Shown: positions 8,838 to 17,687 of the stretch, in pieces
Numbering within the stretch: position 1 is the first letter of the stretch
How the letters are laid out: every line of letters starts with the position of its first letter
NCBI GenBank assembly: GCA_031552825.1
Contig: JAVBMD010000037.1
Span: 7,859 to 71,858, forward strand
Origin: WQXF01 sp031552825
GTDB taxonomy: Bacteria; Bacillota; Clostridia; Christensenellales; Aristaeellaceae
Reading direction: 5' to 3'
DNA: 64,000 nucleotides
Translations under genes and position numbers: made by a program
The notes under the pieces: model-generated
What the model was told of the DNA's origin: nothing
The model's input: the letters and a program-made list of their open reading frames with translations, nothing else
Databases searched by the model: none

Positions 8838-8933
8838 GTCCACACCATCCCATTCAAATCAAAGCGATATATGTCATTAACAATAGCACAAATGAAGAGA
8901 CCGAGCAACATAAAAATGGCATGAATACGGCAG

Positions 8934-8960
8934 AACCTGCGAGCATTTTGCCCGCAGGTT
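8934..8960 (-). other. Intercistronic hairpin between livK and livH
   Basis: AACCTGCG (8934-8941) pairs with CGCAGGTT (8953-8960) across an 11-base loop. There is no adjacent T-run on the minus strand, so it is not a full terminator. Such hairpins after a binding-protein gene commonly protect the upstream mRNA or attenuate readthrough, so binding protein exceeds membrane subunits. The role here is inferred. Confidence 0.6.
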
Positions 8961-9000
8961 GCTGCCAGCTTATCTATGCGGCTGTGGAGGGGCGTCCCGC

Positions 9001-10140
9001 TTACGGCGCTACGCTCTCCTTGAGGTACTTGGTGCCGTCCTCTTTGTAGGACATGATGTAGGCGCTCTTGATCGGGTCGTTGTGCTCGTCGAACACGATG
9101 GTACCGGTAACGCCCTCGAACTTGCCAGCCTTGATGGCGGCCACGACGTTGGTGTAGTTCTCGGCGCCGCCGGCGGCCTTGATGCCCTCGCACAGGATCA
9201 GCGCGGCGTCGTAGCCGGTGGCGTTGAAGGCGCTGGTCGGCGCCTTGCCATACTTGGCCTCATAGCCGGAGAAGAAGGCCTTCACGACATCGGACTGCGC
9301 ATCGGCGGTGAAGTGATCGGTGTATACAACGTTGGTCAGCAGCGCCACATCGTCGATAACCGTCTCGACGCTGCCCATGCCGTCGGCGCCCAGCACCGGC
9401 ACTTCTAGGCCGACTTCCTTGGCCTGCTTGATGATGAGCGCGGCCGGGCCGTAGTAGAAGGGCAAGTAAAGCACGTCCGGAGACTTAGAGGCGATGTTGG
9501 TCAACTGCGCCTTGAAGTCCACATCGGCGCCAGTGCCCGCTTCGTAGGCGACGACTTCCATGCCGTTCTTCTCGGCCTGCGCCTTGAAGGCCTCGGCAAG
9601 GCCAGTGTTGTAATCGTCGGAGGCGTCATACAGCACGGCGACCTTGGCGGCGCTGTAAGAGCTCTTGGCGTAGTTGGCCATGACCGACGCCTGGAAGGGA
9701 TCCAGGAAGCAAGAACGGAAGTAGAAGGGCTTGTCGGTGGTCACGTCATAGTTGGTAGCGGAAGCGGTAATCATCGGGATGCCGTATTCCTTGGCACGAT
9801 CGCCCACCGCCAGCGAGGGGGTCGAGGTAACGTCGCCGATGATGGCGACCACGCCGTCGTTATCCACCAGCTGGTTGAAGCCGTTAACGGCCTTGGTGGC
9901 GTCTCCCATCTCGTCGAACCAAATAACTTCCACATTGTTGCCATCGATGCCACCGGCAGCGTTGAGCTGCTCGATGTACAGATCCACGCCCTCGCGGACG
10001 GCGATGCCGTACTGGGCAACTTCGCCGGTCAGCGGCGCCAAGCCGCCGATCTTGATGGTATCGGCCAGCGCCGCAGGCGCCAGCATCGTCAGGGTAAGCG
10101 CCACCACGGTCAAGAGGGCTAGGAGCTTCCGATTTTTCAT
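9001..10140 (-). CDS. livK: Branched-chain amino acid ABC transporter, substrate-binding protein
   Basis: 379 residues with an N-terminal signal peptide (KNRK, a hydrophobic core, then AAALA|DT as the likely cleavage site). IKIGGLAPLTGEVAQYG is the standard opening of type I periplasmic-binding proteins of the Leu/Ile/Val/amide family, and VNGFNQLVDNDGVVAIIGDVTS fits the first lobe. It should deliver a branched-chain amino acid or related amide to LivH/LivM. The exact ligand cannot be read from sequence. GAGGAGG precedes the ATG, and a good sigma-A-type promoter lies 45-75 bases upstream. No lipobox Cys follows the signal peptide, so the anchoring mode in a Gram-positive cell is unclear. Confidence 0.92.
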   Translation of the reverse strand: MKNRKLLALLTVVALTLTMLAPAALADTIKIGGLAPLTGEVAQYGIAVREGVDLYIEQLNAAGGIDGNNVEVIWFDEMGDATKAVNGFNQLVDNDGVVAIIGDVTSTPSLAVGDRAKEYGIPMITASATNYDVTTDKPFYFRSCFLDPFQASVMANYAKSSYSAAKVAVLYDASDDYNTGLAEAFKAQAEKNGMEVVAYEAGTGADVDFKAQLTNIASKSPDVLYLPFYYGPAALIIKQAKEVGLEVPVLGADGMGSVETVIDDVALLTNVVYTDHFTADAQSDVVKAFFSGYEAKYGKAPTSAFNATGYDAALILCEGIKAAGGAENYTNVVAAIKAGKFEGVTGTIVFDEHNDPIKSAYIMSYKEDGTKYLKESVAP

Positions 10141-10186
10141 AAGGTTTTCCTCCTCATCCTGCGCCTATACGGCATTCTTTCCGTAT

Positions 10187-10215
10187 ATTATACGCATAAC
10201 GGGTGTATGAAGCAA
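10187..10215 (-). promoter_or_regulatory. Promoter of the liv operon
   Basis: On the minus strand TTGCTT (10210-10215) is followed after 17 bases by a perfect TATAAT (10187-10192). An inverted repeat TATACGG/CCGTATA (10166-10172 and 10181-10187) covers the expected transcription start and touches the -10, so it could be an operator or a short leader hairpin. Confidence 0.75.
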
Positions 10216-10362
10216 GTGTTATTTTCATCAAAACCGCGTTTTTCGCAAGGCAAGCGCCCTCTTCCTGCAAATCGCATAGAACGAAGGATGACGCAAGCGG
10301 CGCGCTTCGCTTTCGCGCAGGTCGCTTTGCATCATCCCTCTGTGCGTCATGCAATTTTCCGA

Positions 10363-11652
10363 TTACAGCGCGATGCTCTCCGCTTTGCTCTTGCGCCGGA
10401 AGGGAAGGCGGAGCGCCGACAGCGCGGTTTGCTTTTTCGAGGCCACGTCGAAGGCTACCGCCGCGAGCAGCACCAGGCCCTTGACCACCTGCTGAATGCT
10501 GGTATCCAAGCTCCTGAGCGACATGCCGTTGTTGAGCACGCCCATGATGAGTGCGCCGATCAGCGATCCGCTGACGGTGCCGATGCCGCCATAGGCGGAC
10601 GCGCCGCCGATGTAGCAGGCGGCAATGGCATCCAGCTCGAAGTTTTGCCCGGCCTGCGGCGAGGCGGAATTGAGGCGCGCCGCGAACACAAGCCCGGCCA
10701 CCGAAGCCAGCAGCGCCATGTTAACGTACGTCAGGAACAGCATCTTGTTGGTCTTAACGCCGGAGAGCCTCGCGGCTTTTTCGTTGCCGCCGATGGCGTA
10801 GATGTGCCGACCCATCACGGTGTTGCTTGTAAAGAAGGAATAGATCAGCAGCAGGATGCCGATCAGAACCAGCACAGTGGGTACGCCCTTATATCTGGCG
10901 ATGGTCATGAAGAACGCCAATACCGCGCCGCCGATCACCAGCAGCTTGACCAACAGCGACGCCGCGCTGCCCACCGCATACCCCTTGCGCTTTCTGACTT
11001 GAAAGCTCCATACTTGCGAGATCGCGAACGCCAGCACCACCAGCGCGCCCACCAGCAGCGCCGTGCCGTTAAAGTTGGTGCCGCCGATGACGATGGTGCC
11101 AAGGGGATTGGGGATAAAGCCGGTGGAATACTGCATGTACTCCTGCGGGAAGGGCGCCAGCGTCAAGCCTTTGAGCACCGAAAGCGTCAACCCGCGGAAC
11201 ACCAACATGCTGGAAAGCGTTACGATAAACGAAGGGATGCGCCAGTAGGCGATCCAGAAGCCCTGCCACACGCCGATGAGCAGCCCAACGCCAAGGCAGA
11301 GCGCCGCCGCAAGGTAAACGTTCATCTTCTGCTCGATGATGAAGGTACCGGCCAGCGAACCCACCACCGCCACCACAGAACCGACCGACAGATCGATATT
11401 GCCGCCGGTCAGGATGCAGATCAACATGCCAATCGCTAGGATCACGACGTAAGCGTTCTGCGCGATGAGGTTGGAGACGTTCATCGGCACCAACAGCTTG
11501 CCGGTCGCCCAAGCGCTTCCAAACGCCCCCAACCCGCTGCCCGACTTCCAATCGCCGGTCCATAGCTGGAAAAAGACAATGATGACGACCAGCACGATGA
11601 GCATCGAATACTGGCGAAGGTTGCCACCGGAAATTCGCTTTTGCTTGTTCAT
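10363..11652 (-). CDS. gguB: Monosaccharide ABC transporter, permease (GguB/XylH-like)
   Basis: 429 residues, longer than RbsC-type permeases (about 320) and like GguB/XylH (about 400). There are about ten hydrophobic segments, and the motifs GGNIDLSVGSVVAVVGSLAG, GGNEKAARLSGVKTNK and GGIGTVSGSLIGALIMGVLNNG are typical of sugar permeases of the CUT2 class. The start overlaps the gguA stop by four bases. It forms the channel for the sugar bound by the ChvE-like protein. I see no convincing terminator in the 222 bases between it and livK, only the livK promoter and GC-rich sequence. Confidence 0.9.
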   Translation of the reverse strand: MNKQKRISGGNLRQYSMLIVLVVIIVFFQLWTGDWKSGSGLGAFGSAWATGKLLVPMNVSNLIAQNAYVVILAIGMLICILTGGNIDLSVGSVVAVVGSLAGTFIIEQKMNVYLAAALCLGVGLLIGVWQGFWIAYWRIPSFIVTLSSMLVFRGLTLSVLKGLTLAPFPQEYMQYSTGFIPNPLGTIVIGGTNFNGTALLVGALVVLAFAISQVWSFQVRKRKGYAVGSAASLLVKLLVIGGAVLAFFMTIARYKGVPTVLVLIGILLLIYSFFTSNTVMGRHIYAIGGNEKAARLSGVKTNKMLFLTYVNMALLASVAGLVFAARLNSASPQAGQNFELDAIAACYIGGASAYGGIGTVSGSLIGALIMGVLNNGMSLRSLDTSIQQVVKGLVLLAAVAFDVASKKQTALSALRLPFRRKSKAESIAL

Positions 11653-13199
11653 GCTCCGATCTCTCCCTTGCTAGCCTGCATAATATGGTTCATGATGATC
11701 TCCTGCGAAGCCTCCGCACGCGGTAACTCGGCAATCATCTTGCCCTCGTTCATTACATAGATGCGGTCGCACATGCCCAAGATCTCCGGCAATTCCGAGG
11801 AAATCATCAGGATTGACTTGCCTTGCGCCACCAGCGTGTTGATAATTTGGTAGATCTCATATTTTGCGCCCACGTCTACGCCGCGCGTCGGTTCGTCCAG
11901 CATCAGAATTTCCGGATCGGCAAACATCCATTTGCCCACCAGCACCTTCTGCTGATTGCCGCCCGAAAGGTTGCCCACCAATTGCTCCACGCTGGGACAC
12001 TTGATGGCCAGCTTGTCCCGGTACTCCTCCACGCTGCGCAGCTCACGATCCTTATCGAGCACGCCGTTCTTCGCGATGGCTTCGGGATGCGCCAGCGTCA
12101 GGTTGTGCTTGATGCTGTCGATGAGCACCAGCCCGTCGCCCTTGCGATCCTCGGTGACGTAGGCAAGCCCGCTACGGATGGCCTCGGGAATATCGGCGAG
12201 GTACAGTGCCTCCCCGTTCTTTCTGAGCACGCCGCTGATCTTTGCGCCATATGCCTTGCCGAAGATGCTCATGGCCAGCTCGGTGCGCCCGGCGCCGATC
12301 AGCCCGGCCACGCCCACCACCTCGCCCCTATGCACCTTGAGGTTGACGCTGTCAACCACCTTGCGCTCGGTGTATTGCGGATGATAGACCGTCCAGTCCT
12401 CAACCTCCAGCGCCACCTCATTCGAAACATGCGGCTCGCGCACCGGATAACGGCTGGACATCTCGCGTCCCACCATGCCCCGGATGATGCGCGCCTCGGA
12501 AATCTCGTCGATGCCCTTGGCCAAGGTTTCGATGGCCATGCCGTCGCGCAGCACGGTGATTTTGTCCGCCACGTAGGCGATCTCGTTGAGTTTATGGGAA
12601 ATCAGGATCGAGGTAATGCCCTTCTCCCGTTTGAATTGCAGCAGTAAATCCAGCAGCTTGCGCGCATCCGCCTCGTTGAGCGAGGAGGTAGGCTCGTCGA
12701 GAATCAGCAGGCGCACGTTCTTGGTCAGCGCCTTCGCGATTTCCAGCAGCTGCTGCTTGCCCATGCCGATATCCTTTATCAGCGTGCGCGGATTCTCGTT
12801 AAGGCCGACGATGCGCATGTATTCCTCAGCCTTTTGAAAGGTAGCGTTCCAATCGACGCGGCCATGCCTCTGCTGCTCGTTGCCCAGAAACATGTTCTCG
12901 CCGATGGATAGATAAGGTACCAGCGCCAGTTCCTGATGGATGATGACGATGCCGTGTTTTTCGCTGTCCTTGATGGTGCGGAACTGGCAGGGCATGTCGT
13001 CGTAAAAAATATCGCCCTCATAAGTGCCGTATGGATAAATCCCGCTGAGCACGTTCATCAGCGTGGATTTGCCTGCGCCGTTCTCGCCGCACAGCGCGTG
13101 GATTTCCCCTTCCTCCACGGTAATGTTGACATCCTTCAGCGCCTTGACGCCGGGGAAGGTTTTGGTGATGTCCCGCATTTCCAAAAGGGTTTTACCCAA
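11649..13199 (-). CDS. gguA: Monosaccharide ABC transporter, duplicated ATP-binding protein (GguA/XylG-like)
   Basis: 516 residues with two ATPase halves, as in CUT2 sugar importers. The first half has Walker A GENGAGKST (about residues 38-46) and LLILDEPTSSLNE. The second half has the usual degenerate Walker A (GLIGAGRTELAM), then LSGGNQQKVLVGKW and LMLDEPTRGVDVGAK. Translation most likely begins at TTG (13197-13199), six bases after GGAGGG; no ATG fits better. The closest family is GguA, judged from the partner genes. Confidence 0.9.
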   Translation of the reverse strand: MGKTLLEMRDITKTFPGVKALKDVNITVEEGEIHALCGENGAGKSTLMNVLSGIYPYGTYEGDIFYDDMPCQFRTIKDSEKHGIVIIHQELALVPYLSIGENMFLGNEQQRHGRVDWNATFQKAEEYMRIVGLNENPRTLIKDIGMGKQQLLEIAKALTKNVRLLILDEPTSSLNEADARKLLDLLLQFKREKGITSILISHKLNEIAYVADKITVLRDGMAIETLAKGIDEISEARIIRGMVGREMSSRYPVREPHVSNEVALEVEDWTVYHPQYTERKVVDSVNLKVHRGEVVGVAGLIGAGRTELAMSIFGKAYGAKISGVLRKNGEALYLADIPEAIRSGLAYVTEDRKGDGLVLIDSIKHNLTLAHPEAIAKNGVLDKDRELRSVEEYRDKLAIKCPSVEQLVGNLSGGNQQKVLVGKWMFADPEILMLDEPTRGVDVGAKYEIYQIINTLVAQGKSILMISSELPEILGMCDRIYVMNEGKMIAELPRAEASQEIIMNHIMQASKGEIGA

Positions 13200-13243
13200 A
13201 AAAATCCCTCCAGCCGATGACAGGATCGTTTCTTTAAAGAGGA

Positions 13244-13277
13244 AGAGGCGGGCGATGGGGTCTCCATGCCCGCCTCT
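13244..13277 (-). other. Intercistronic hairpin between chvE-like gene and gguA
   Basis: AGAGGCGGGC (13244-13253) pairs with GCCCGCCTCT (13268-13277), a perfect 10-bp stem with a 14-base loop, 16 bases past the binding-protein stop. Minus-strand sequence after it is TCCTCTTTAAAG, not a strong T-run. It resembles the livK-livH hairpin and probably sets the ratio of binding protein to transporter. Confidence 0.65.
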
Positions 13278-13292
13278 GGTGAACCGGATGAC

Positions 13293-14342
13293 TTACTGGC
13301 CGATATCGGAAAGGGTGTAGTAGCCGCTGTCGATGAGCAGCTCCTTGTAGTTGCTCGCATCGCCGAACACCGGCGCGCACAGGTAGGAAGGAACGACCTT
13401 CACGTTGTTGTTGTAGGTGGTGGTGTCGTTGACCTCGGGCTCGGTACCCTTGACGATGGCGTCCACCATGCCGACGACCTTCTCAGCCAGCGTGCGGGTG
13501 TCTTTGAACACCGACATGGACTGCTTGCCGTTGATGATGTACTGCATGTTGGGCTTGTCGCAATCCTGGCCGGTGATGATCGGGAACTCTTCGATGCCAG
13601 CGTTGGTCAGCGCGTTGATGGCGCCCATGGCGGTGGAGTCGTTGGAGCAGAGCACCGCGTCCAGCTTGGTGCCGGTGGAGTAGTTGGCCATGATGATGTT
13701 GTCCATGCGCGCTTGGGCGGTTTCGGTCTTCCAAGCCATGGTGGCAATCTTCTCGAACTCAACCTGGCCGCTGGGCACAACCAGCTTGCCGCTGTCGAGG
13801 TAGGGCTTGAGCACGTCGATAGCGCCCTGATAGAAGAAGCGGGCGTTGTTATCGTCCGGCGAGCCGCCGACGATCTCGAGGTTGAAGGGGCCTTTGCCTT
13901 CGGCCAAGCCGAGCTTCTCTTCGATGAACTTGCCCTGGATGGTGCCGACCATGTAGTTGTCGAAGGTGGCGTAGTAGTCCACGGCGTCGGTATCCATAAT
14001 CAGGCGGTCATACGCGATGACCGGGATCTTGGCTTCCTTGGCGGTGGCCAGCACGGTGCCCAGCGCGCTGCCGTCGATCGAGGCGACGACCAGCACTTTG
14101 CACCCGCCGGTAATCATGTTCTCCAACTGTGAAACCTGCTGCGCCACTTCGTTGTTGGCAAATTGCAGATCCACTTCGTAGCCGGCAGCTTCCAGCTGCT
14201 TCTTCATGTTGTCTCCATCTTGATTCCAGCGCTGCAAGCTCTGCGTGGGCATGGCCACACCGATCTTATCAGCGGCAAACGCGACGGAGGTCAGGGACAG
14301 GCACAGCGCCAAGGTCACCAGAATCGCCAGTAAACGTTTCAT
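13293..14342 (-). CDS. chvE: Multiple monosaccharide ABC transporter, substrate-binding protein (ChvE-like)
   Basis: 349 residues with a signal peptide ending AFA|ADK. The sequence resembles Agrobacterium ChvE along its length, as I recall that protein: IGVAMPTQSLQRWNQDG, ENMITGGCKVLVVASIDG, VIAYDRLIMDTDAVDYYATFDN (in two overlapping pieces) and the NDSTAMGAI region. ChvE-type proteins bind several aldopyranoses such as galactose, glucose, arabinose and xylose. The gene order chvE-gguA-gguB is the usual one. AAGGAGAGGG precedes the ATG. In a Gram-positive cell the protein must be tethered or secreted; no lipobox is evident. Confidence 0.9.
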   Translation of the reverse strand: MKRLLAILVTLALCLSLTSVAFAADKIGVAMPTQSLQRWNQDGDNMKKQLEAAGYEVDLQFANNEVAQQVSQLENMITGGCKVLVVASIDGSALGTVLATAKEAKIPVIAYDRLIMDTDAVDYYATFDNYMVGTIQGKFIEEKLGLAEGKGPFNLEIVGGSPDDNNARFFYQGAIDVLKPYLDSGKLVVPSGQVEFEKIATMAWKTETAQARMDNIIMANYSTGTKLDAVLCSNDSTAMGAINALTNAGIEEFPIITGQDCDKPNMQYIINGKQSMSVFKDTRTLAEKVVGMVDAIVKGTEPEVNDTTTYNNNVKVVPSYLCAPVFGDASNYKELLIDSGYYTLSDIGQ

Positions 14343-14474
14343 AAAATTCCCTCTCCTTTTCTTATATCTTCAAGCATCGCTGCCTGAATCCAAAATATAG
14401 GACACAAAGCCGACGCTTTCGCCCAAGCGTACATTTTTTTCAACATTTTTTTGTTTGTATTGCCTGCTTTGTGG

Positions 14475-14504
14475 AGTATAGCACCTCCCGCAAGCGCTTG
14501 TCAA
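14475..14504 (-). promoter_or_regulatory. Promoter with palindromic operator-like site upstream of the chvE-like gene
   Basis: On the minus strand a perfect TTGACA (14499-14504) and TATACT (14475-14480) are 18 bases apart. The perfect 10-bp palindrome CAAGCGCTTG (14491-14500) abuts and overlaps the -35. Central-CG palindromes of this kind are typical LacI-family operators, so repression by a sugar-responsive regulator is plausible. The predicted leader before the ATG is about 125 bases. Confidence 0.75.
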
Positions 14505-14601
14505 CGCGAAAATCCTACACTACTATTAAAAACCAATGACAATTGTGCGCGAGCACATCTATTTTCAAACTTATTCATCAATTTGCAGAGAAATCTATTG
14601 A

Positions 14602-15414
14602 TTAGATCTTAATGGTCGGATAGATGCGCAAGGTGTACATCCATTTCACCTTAAGCTTTTGCATTAGCCCGATCGCCGGGCGGTTGCTGCGCTGCGCCTG
14701 TATGCGCAACGAATGCGCGCCGCGCTGCGCCAGCGTTTCCTTTACATGTAGCAGCAGCGCGGTTGCGACGTGGTGCCTGCGCCACGCAGGCAGCGTGTAT
14801 AGCATTTCCAGCGACGCCTCGCCGTCGGAGCCGGTGGCCATAACCTCGCCGATGCATTCGGCGCCGCTGTACACGCCGTAGACCACGAAATACGGCAGCT
14901 CCGCCGCCTCCATCAGCCACTCGACCTCATGCGGCTGCCCGCTCCCGCTCCAATGGTTGATGCGCAATAGCAGCGCGTCCATGTCCTGATACGTTTGCAG
15001 AAAAGTCGGCACGATGGTGGTTCCTACCGGCGCGTAAAACGCGCGGTGCTGCGTGCGCAAATCCCAGTAGAAGAGCTCCTCTCCGTCCGCATCATCAAAT
15101 CCGGCGGCGGCGTAATAGCCTCGCAAATCCATATCGGCGGGATCGCACTCCCCCACCAAGCACGCCGCCTCGCCGCCCCGTTGCCCGCAAAGAAACTTCC
15201 CCCGCGCGGTCAGCGCGCCAAAGAGCATATCGCGCGCCGCCGGGTGGGCATCCATGTGCATGCGGATCTGCAGCAGCCGATCCGCCCCCGGTACCCGGCT
15301 GGAGGGCACGATCAGCCAGCCCTGCCCCAGCTCTACACCGGCGTTGTCCTGCACGATGAAGCTATTATCCCGCTCCGCGCCGTGTAAGGTGGTCTGCGGG
15401 TGAAAGATTCTCAT
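14602..15414 (-). CDS. GNAT-family N-acetyltransferase
   Basis: 270 residues from the ATG at 15414, which has AAGGAG about 11 bases upstream; the longer open frame to 15489 lacks a site. The C-terminal third has the GNAT fold signature: a strand SLEMLYTLPAWRRHHVATALL, where the basic turn plus small residues bind acetyl-CoA pyrophosphate, then LRIQAQRSNRPAIGLMQKL. The N-terminal 150 residues are not recognisable to me and may form a second GNAT-like domain. Substrate is unknown. It is transcribed alone, between the sugar importer promoter and a secreted-protein gene. Confidence 0.75.
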   Translation of the reverse strand: MRIFHPQTTLHGAERDNSFIVQDNAGVELGQGWLIVPSSRVPGADRLLQIRMHMDAHPAARDMLFGALTARGKFLCGQRGGEAACLVGECDPADMDLRGYYAAAGFDDADGEELFYWDLRTQHRAFYAPVGTTIVPTFLQTYQDMDALLLRINHWSGSGQPHEVEWLMEAAELPYFVVYGVYSGAECIGEVMATGSDGEASLEMLYTLPAWRRHHVATALLLHVKETLAQRGAHSLRIQAQRSNRPAIGLMQKLKVKWMYTLRIYPTIKI

Positions 15415-15529
15415 ACTGTGAGGCGCTCCTTGTGTACACGAAGTACATGCGTGCATACGCATGGATAGTATATTGTAACACGGAACCACACATGGTATCT
15501 ACATCGAATTGCAAAAAATGCAAAAATCG

Positions 15530-15570
15530 CAAAAAACTAAAATCGTTCCGGCGGCCAAGCCGCCGGAACG
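15530..15570 (-). terminator. Rho-independent terminator
   Basis: CGTTCCGGCGGC (15544-15555) pairs with GCCGCCGGAACG (15559-15570), a 12-bp perfect stem with a 3-base loop. On the minus strand it is followed by ATTTTAGTTTTTTGCG. It ends the transcript of the secreted 210-residue protein. Confidence 0.9.
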
Positions 15571-15599
15571 AAGTATCGGGCGCATAAAGGAGCTGCCCC

Positions 15600-16232
15600 T
15601 TATTTCACCGGTACAAAGGAGCCCAAAATGCCCTTGATGGTCTCCTGCCTGTCAAACTGCGCGTCAGTGCCAATGCCGGTCTCCGTGAAGGAGAGCACAT
15701 ACAGCTTTTTGCCGGCGATGAGCAGATACTGCTCGATCGCCATATCAATACCGCCGAGCGTGTAGGACGCCTCCATATGCACGTACTCGTTTTCGTTTAC
15801 GGTCACAACCGTGCCGGCATCGACCATGTTGATATCGCCGAAAGCGGTCTTGAGCTGGCTAATCGTCGCGGGGCACAGCTGGGCGATAATCAGCTCGTTG
15901 TTCAGTTCCATCGGCATCGCCTGATAGATAACGTTGAAGTTGAACTTGCCCGTGTCGGAAATCACCGCAACCATGTCCAGCGCTTCGATCTGCGCCTTGT
16001 AGTTGGCAAAGGCGCTCGCGTCGATGCCCTCGACTTTTCCCTCGGACAGCTGCGTCATGACGCTGTTGATGGTGTCTTTGCTCAGAATCGTCCACTTGTC
16101 CGGACAGACAATCTGATACCCATCGGTAGGATTGACATAGACGACGTCTTCCGCCAGCGCAACGCTCGTCAGGCCAATGGAGGCAACCAGTGCTAGGGCG
16201 ATCACCAAGGCAAAGCTTTTTTGAAATTTCAT
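15600..16232 (-). CDS. Secreted protein of unknown function (210 aa)
   Basis: The N-terminus is a clear signal peptide (KFQK, a hydrophobic run of about 17 residues, then VALA|EDV). The mature part starts VVYVNPTDGYQIVCPDKWTIL, a pattern (a Y-x-I-x-x-P-x-x-W motif) seen in secreted proteins of the PsbP/DUF1795-like fold. I recognise no catalytic residues. GAGGGAG precedes the ATG. It has its own promoter and terminator, so it is monocistronic. Function unknown. Confidence 0.7.
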   Translation of the reverse strand: MKFQKSFALVIALALVASIGLTSVALAEDVVYVNPTDGYQIVCPDKWTILSKDTINSVMTQLSEGKVEGIDASAFANYKAQIEALDMVAVISDTGKFNFNVIYQAMPMELNNELIIAQLCPATISQLKTAFGDINMVDAGTVVTVNENEYVHMEASYTLGGIDMAIEQYLLIAGKKLYVLSFTETGIGTDAQFDRQETIKGILGSFVPVK

Positions 16233-16277
16233 GCGTTCTCCCTCTTTCTTTTTTTATTCAAAATATGCGTCTCTATG

Positions 16278-16306
16278 TTTATACCATAAAATTTCCCTGT
16301 ATGCAA
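16278..16306 (-). promoter_or_regulatory. Promoter of the 210-aa secreted protein gene
   Basis: On the minus strand TTGCAT (16301-16306), 17 bases, then TATAAA (16278-16283), preceded by TGG to give an extended -10. It is placed about 45 bases before the ATG. Confidence 0.7.
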
Positions 16307-16375
16307 CGATGGAAACCGCTCTCCCCTTCCCCACGCACCCTGCCATTTTGTGCAATGCCTTCCAGCCTTTTTCGC

Positions 16376-16405
16376 TTGACACACCGAAAGCGCGAAAGGT
16401 ACAAT
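16376..16405 (+). promoter_or_regulatory. Promoter of ilvE
   Basis: A perfect TTGACA (16376-16381), 18 bases, then TACAAT (16400-16405). The predicted leader is about 60 bases and shows no obvious T-box or other riboswitch. Confidence 0.75.
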
Positions 16406-16474
16406 GAACAAAGATTTTTCGCATCATGATCCGGTTGTTTCATACTCGGCATAAACATACAAAAGGAGCGCACC

Positions 16475-17545
16475 ATGCAGAAAATTGATGTTCGCGCATC
16501 GGCGCAGCGCAAAACCCGCCCCACAGACGAATCCAAGCTTGGCTTCGGCGTGTTGTTTACCGATCACATGCTGGTGATGGATTATACGCCGGAGCACGGG
16601 TGGGGCGATGCGCACATACAGCCCTATGCTCCGTTCGAAATGGATCCGGGCTGCTGCGTGCTGCACTACGCGCAGACCATTTTCGAAGGCCTCAAGTGCT
16701 ACCGCCGTGCCGACGGCGGGCTGCAGCTGTTCCGGCCGAAGGACAATTTTGCGCGCATGAACGCCTCAGCGCGCCGCCTTTGCATGCCGGAAATCGACGT
16801 GGACTTTGTGCTGGAGGCGCTGCTGACGCTGCTACGGCTGGATGCCGACTGGGTTCCTTCCGCGCCGGGCACCTCGCTCTACATCCGCCCCACGATGATC
16901 GCCACCGATACCATGCTGGGCGTGCATGCCTCACGCAGCTATCGCTTCTTTATTATACTTTCGCCCTCCGGCCCTTACTACGCCAGCGGGCTGGCGCCGG
17001 TGAACATCTATGTTGAGGACGCTTATGTCCGCGCCGTTACCGGCGGCGTGGGCTTTACCAAGACAGGCGGCAACTATGCCGCATCGATCCTCGCCGGGCA
17101 GGTCGCGGCTAAAAGGGGCTTTGCCCAAGTGCTGTGGCTGGATGGCAAGGAGAACCGTTACGTCGAGGAAGTCGGCTCGATGAACATGTTCTTCCGGCTG
17201 CGCGACGGACTGTATACGCCGCCGCTCAACGGCTCCATCCTCGGCGGCATCACGCGGGATAGCATCATCACACTGGCGGCGGAGCTTGGGCATCCGGTGC
17301 AAGAGCGCCGTTTGGCCATCGATGAGGTATTCAGCACCGCCGAGGCCGGTGATCTGCTCGAGGCCTTTGGCACCGGCACTGCGGCCGTGGTTTCGCCGGT
17401 GGGGCTGCTGCACTGGGATGGCCGCGAGGTCGCGCTATCCGGCGGACAGATCGGCGCGCTAACCCAACAGCTCTACGACGCGCTGACCGGCATCCAATAC
17501 GGATCGCGTCCCGATACCCACGGCTGGGTGGTTTCGGTGCTGTAA
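16475..17545 (+). CDS. ilvE: Branched-chain amino acid aminotransferase
   Basis: 356 residues, the usual length of the larger (eukaryote/Bacillus-like) class IV BCAT. It transfers the amino group between glutamate and the keto acids of Leu, Ile and Val, using PLP. LHYAQTIFEGLKCYR, the FTKTGGNYAAS stretch with the PLP lysine, VLWLDGKENRYVEEVGSMN (split here by a few residues) and the GTGTAAVVSPVG phosphate-binding loop are present. AAGGAG lies 7 bases before the ATG. An imperfect hairpin GGCGTC/GACGCC (17554-17577) follows the stop. Confidence 0.95.
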   Translation: MQKIDVRASAQRKTRPTDESKLGFGVLFTDHMLVMDYTPEHGWGDAHIQPYAPFEMDPGCCVLHYAQTIFEGLKCYRRADGGLQLFRPKDNFARMNASARRLCMPEIDVDFVLEALLTLLRLDADWVPSAPGTSLYIRPTMIATDTMLGVHASRSYRFFIILSPSGPYYASGLAPVNIYVEDAYVRAVTGGVGFTKTGGNYAASILAGQVAAKRGFAQVLWLDGKENRYVEEVGSMNMFFRLRDGLYTPPLNGSILGGITRDSIITLAAELGHPVQERRLAIDEVFSTAEAGDLLEAFGTGTAAVVSPVGLLHWDGREVALSGGQIGALTQQLYDALTGIQYGSRPDTHGWVVSVL

Positions 17546-17622
17546 CGCACGCAGACGGCGTCTTGCCTCGGCGGGACGCCCTTTCCATGTCCGTTTCCCA
17601 TGTTTGCACCAAGGATGGGCAG

Positions 17623-17647
17623 GCTTTCCGGCTGCAGATCGGAAAGC
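17623..17647 (+). other. Small hairpin in the ilvE-downstream leader
   Basis: GCTTTCCG (17623-17630) pairs with CGGAAAGC (17640-17647) over a 9-base loop, 41 bases before the next gene's TTG start. No T-run follows. It may be a leader or processing hairpin; I match it to no known RNA family. Confidence 0.35.
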
Positions 17648-17687
17648 GCCACGAACCTGATAACCATGTCGCGGGGGAGGCAGGAAC

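Noticed and set aside
14486..14505. CcpA cre site over the chvE-like promoter
   Set aside because: The centre AAGCGCTT fits, but the flanking WTGN and CA positions do not match the cre consensus, so only a generic LacI-type palindrome is claimed.
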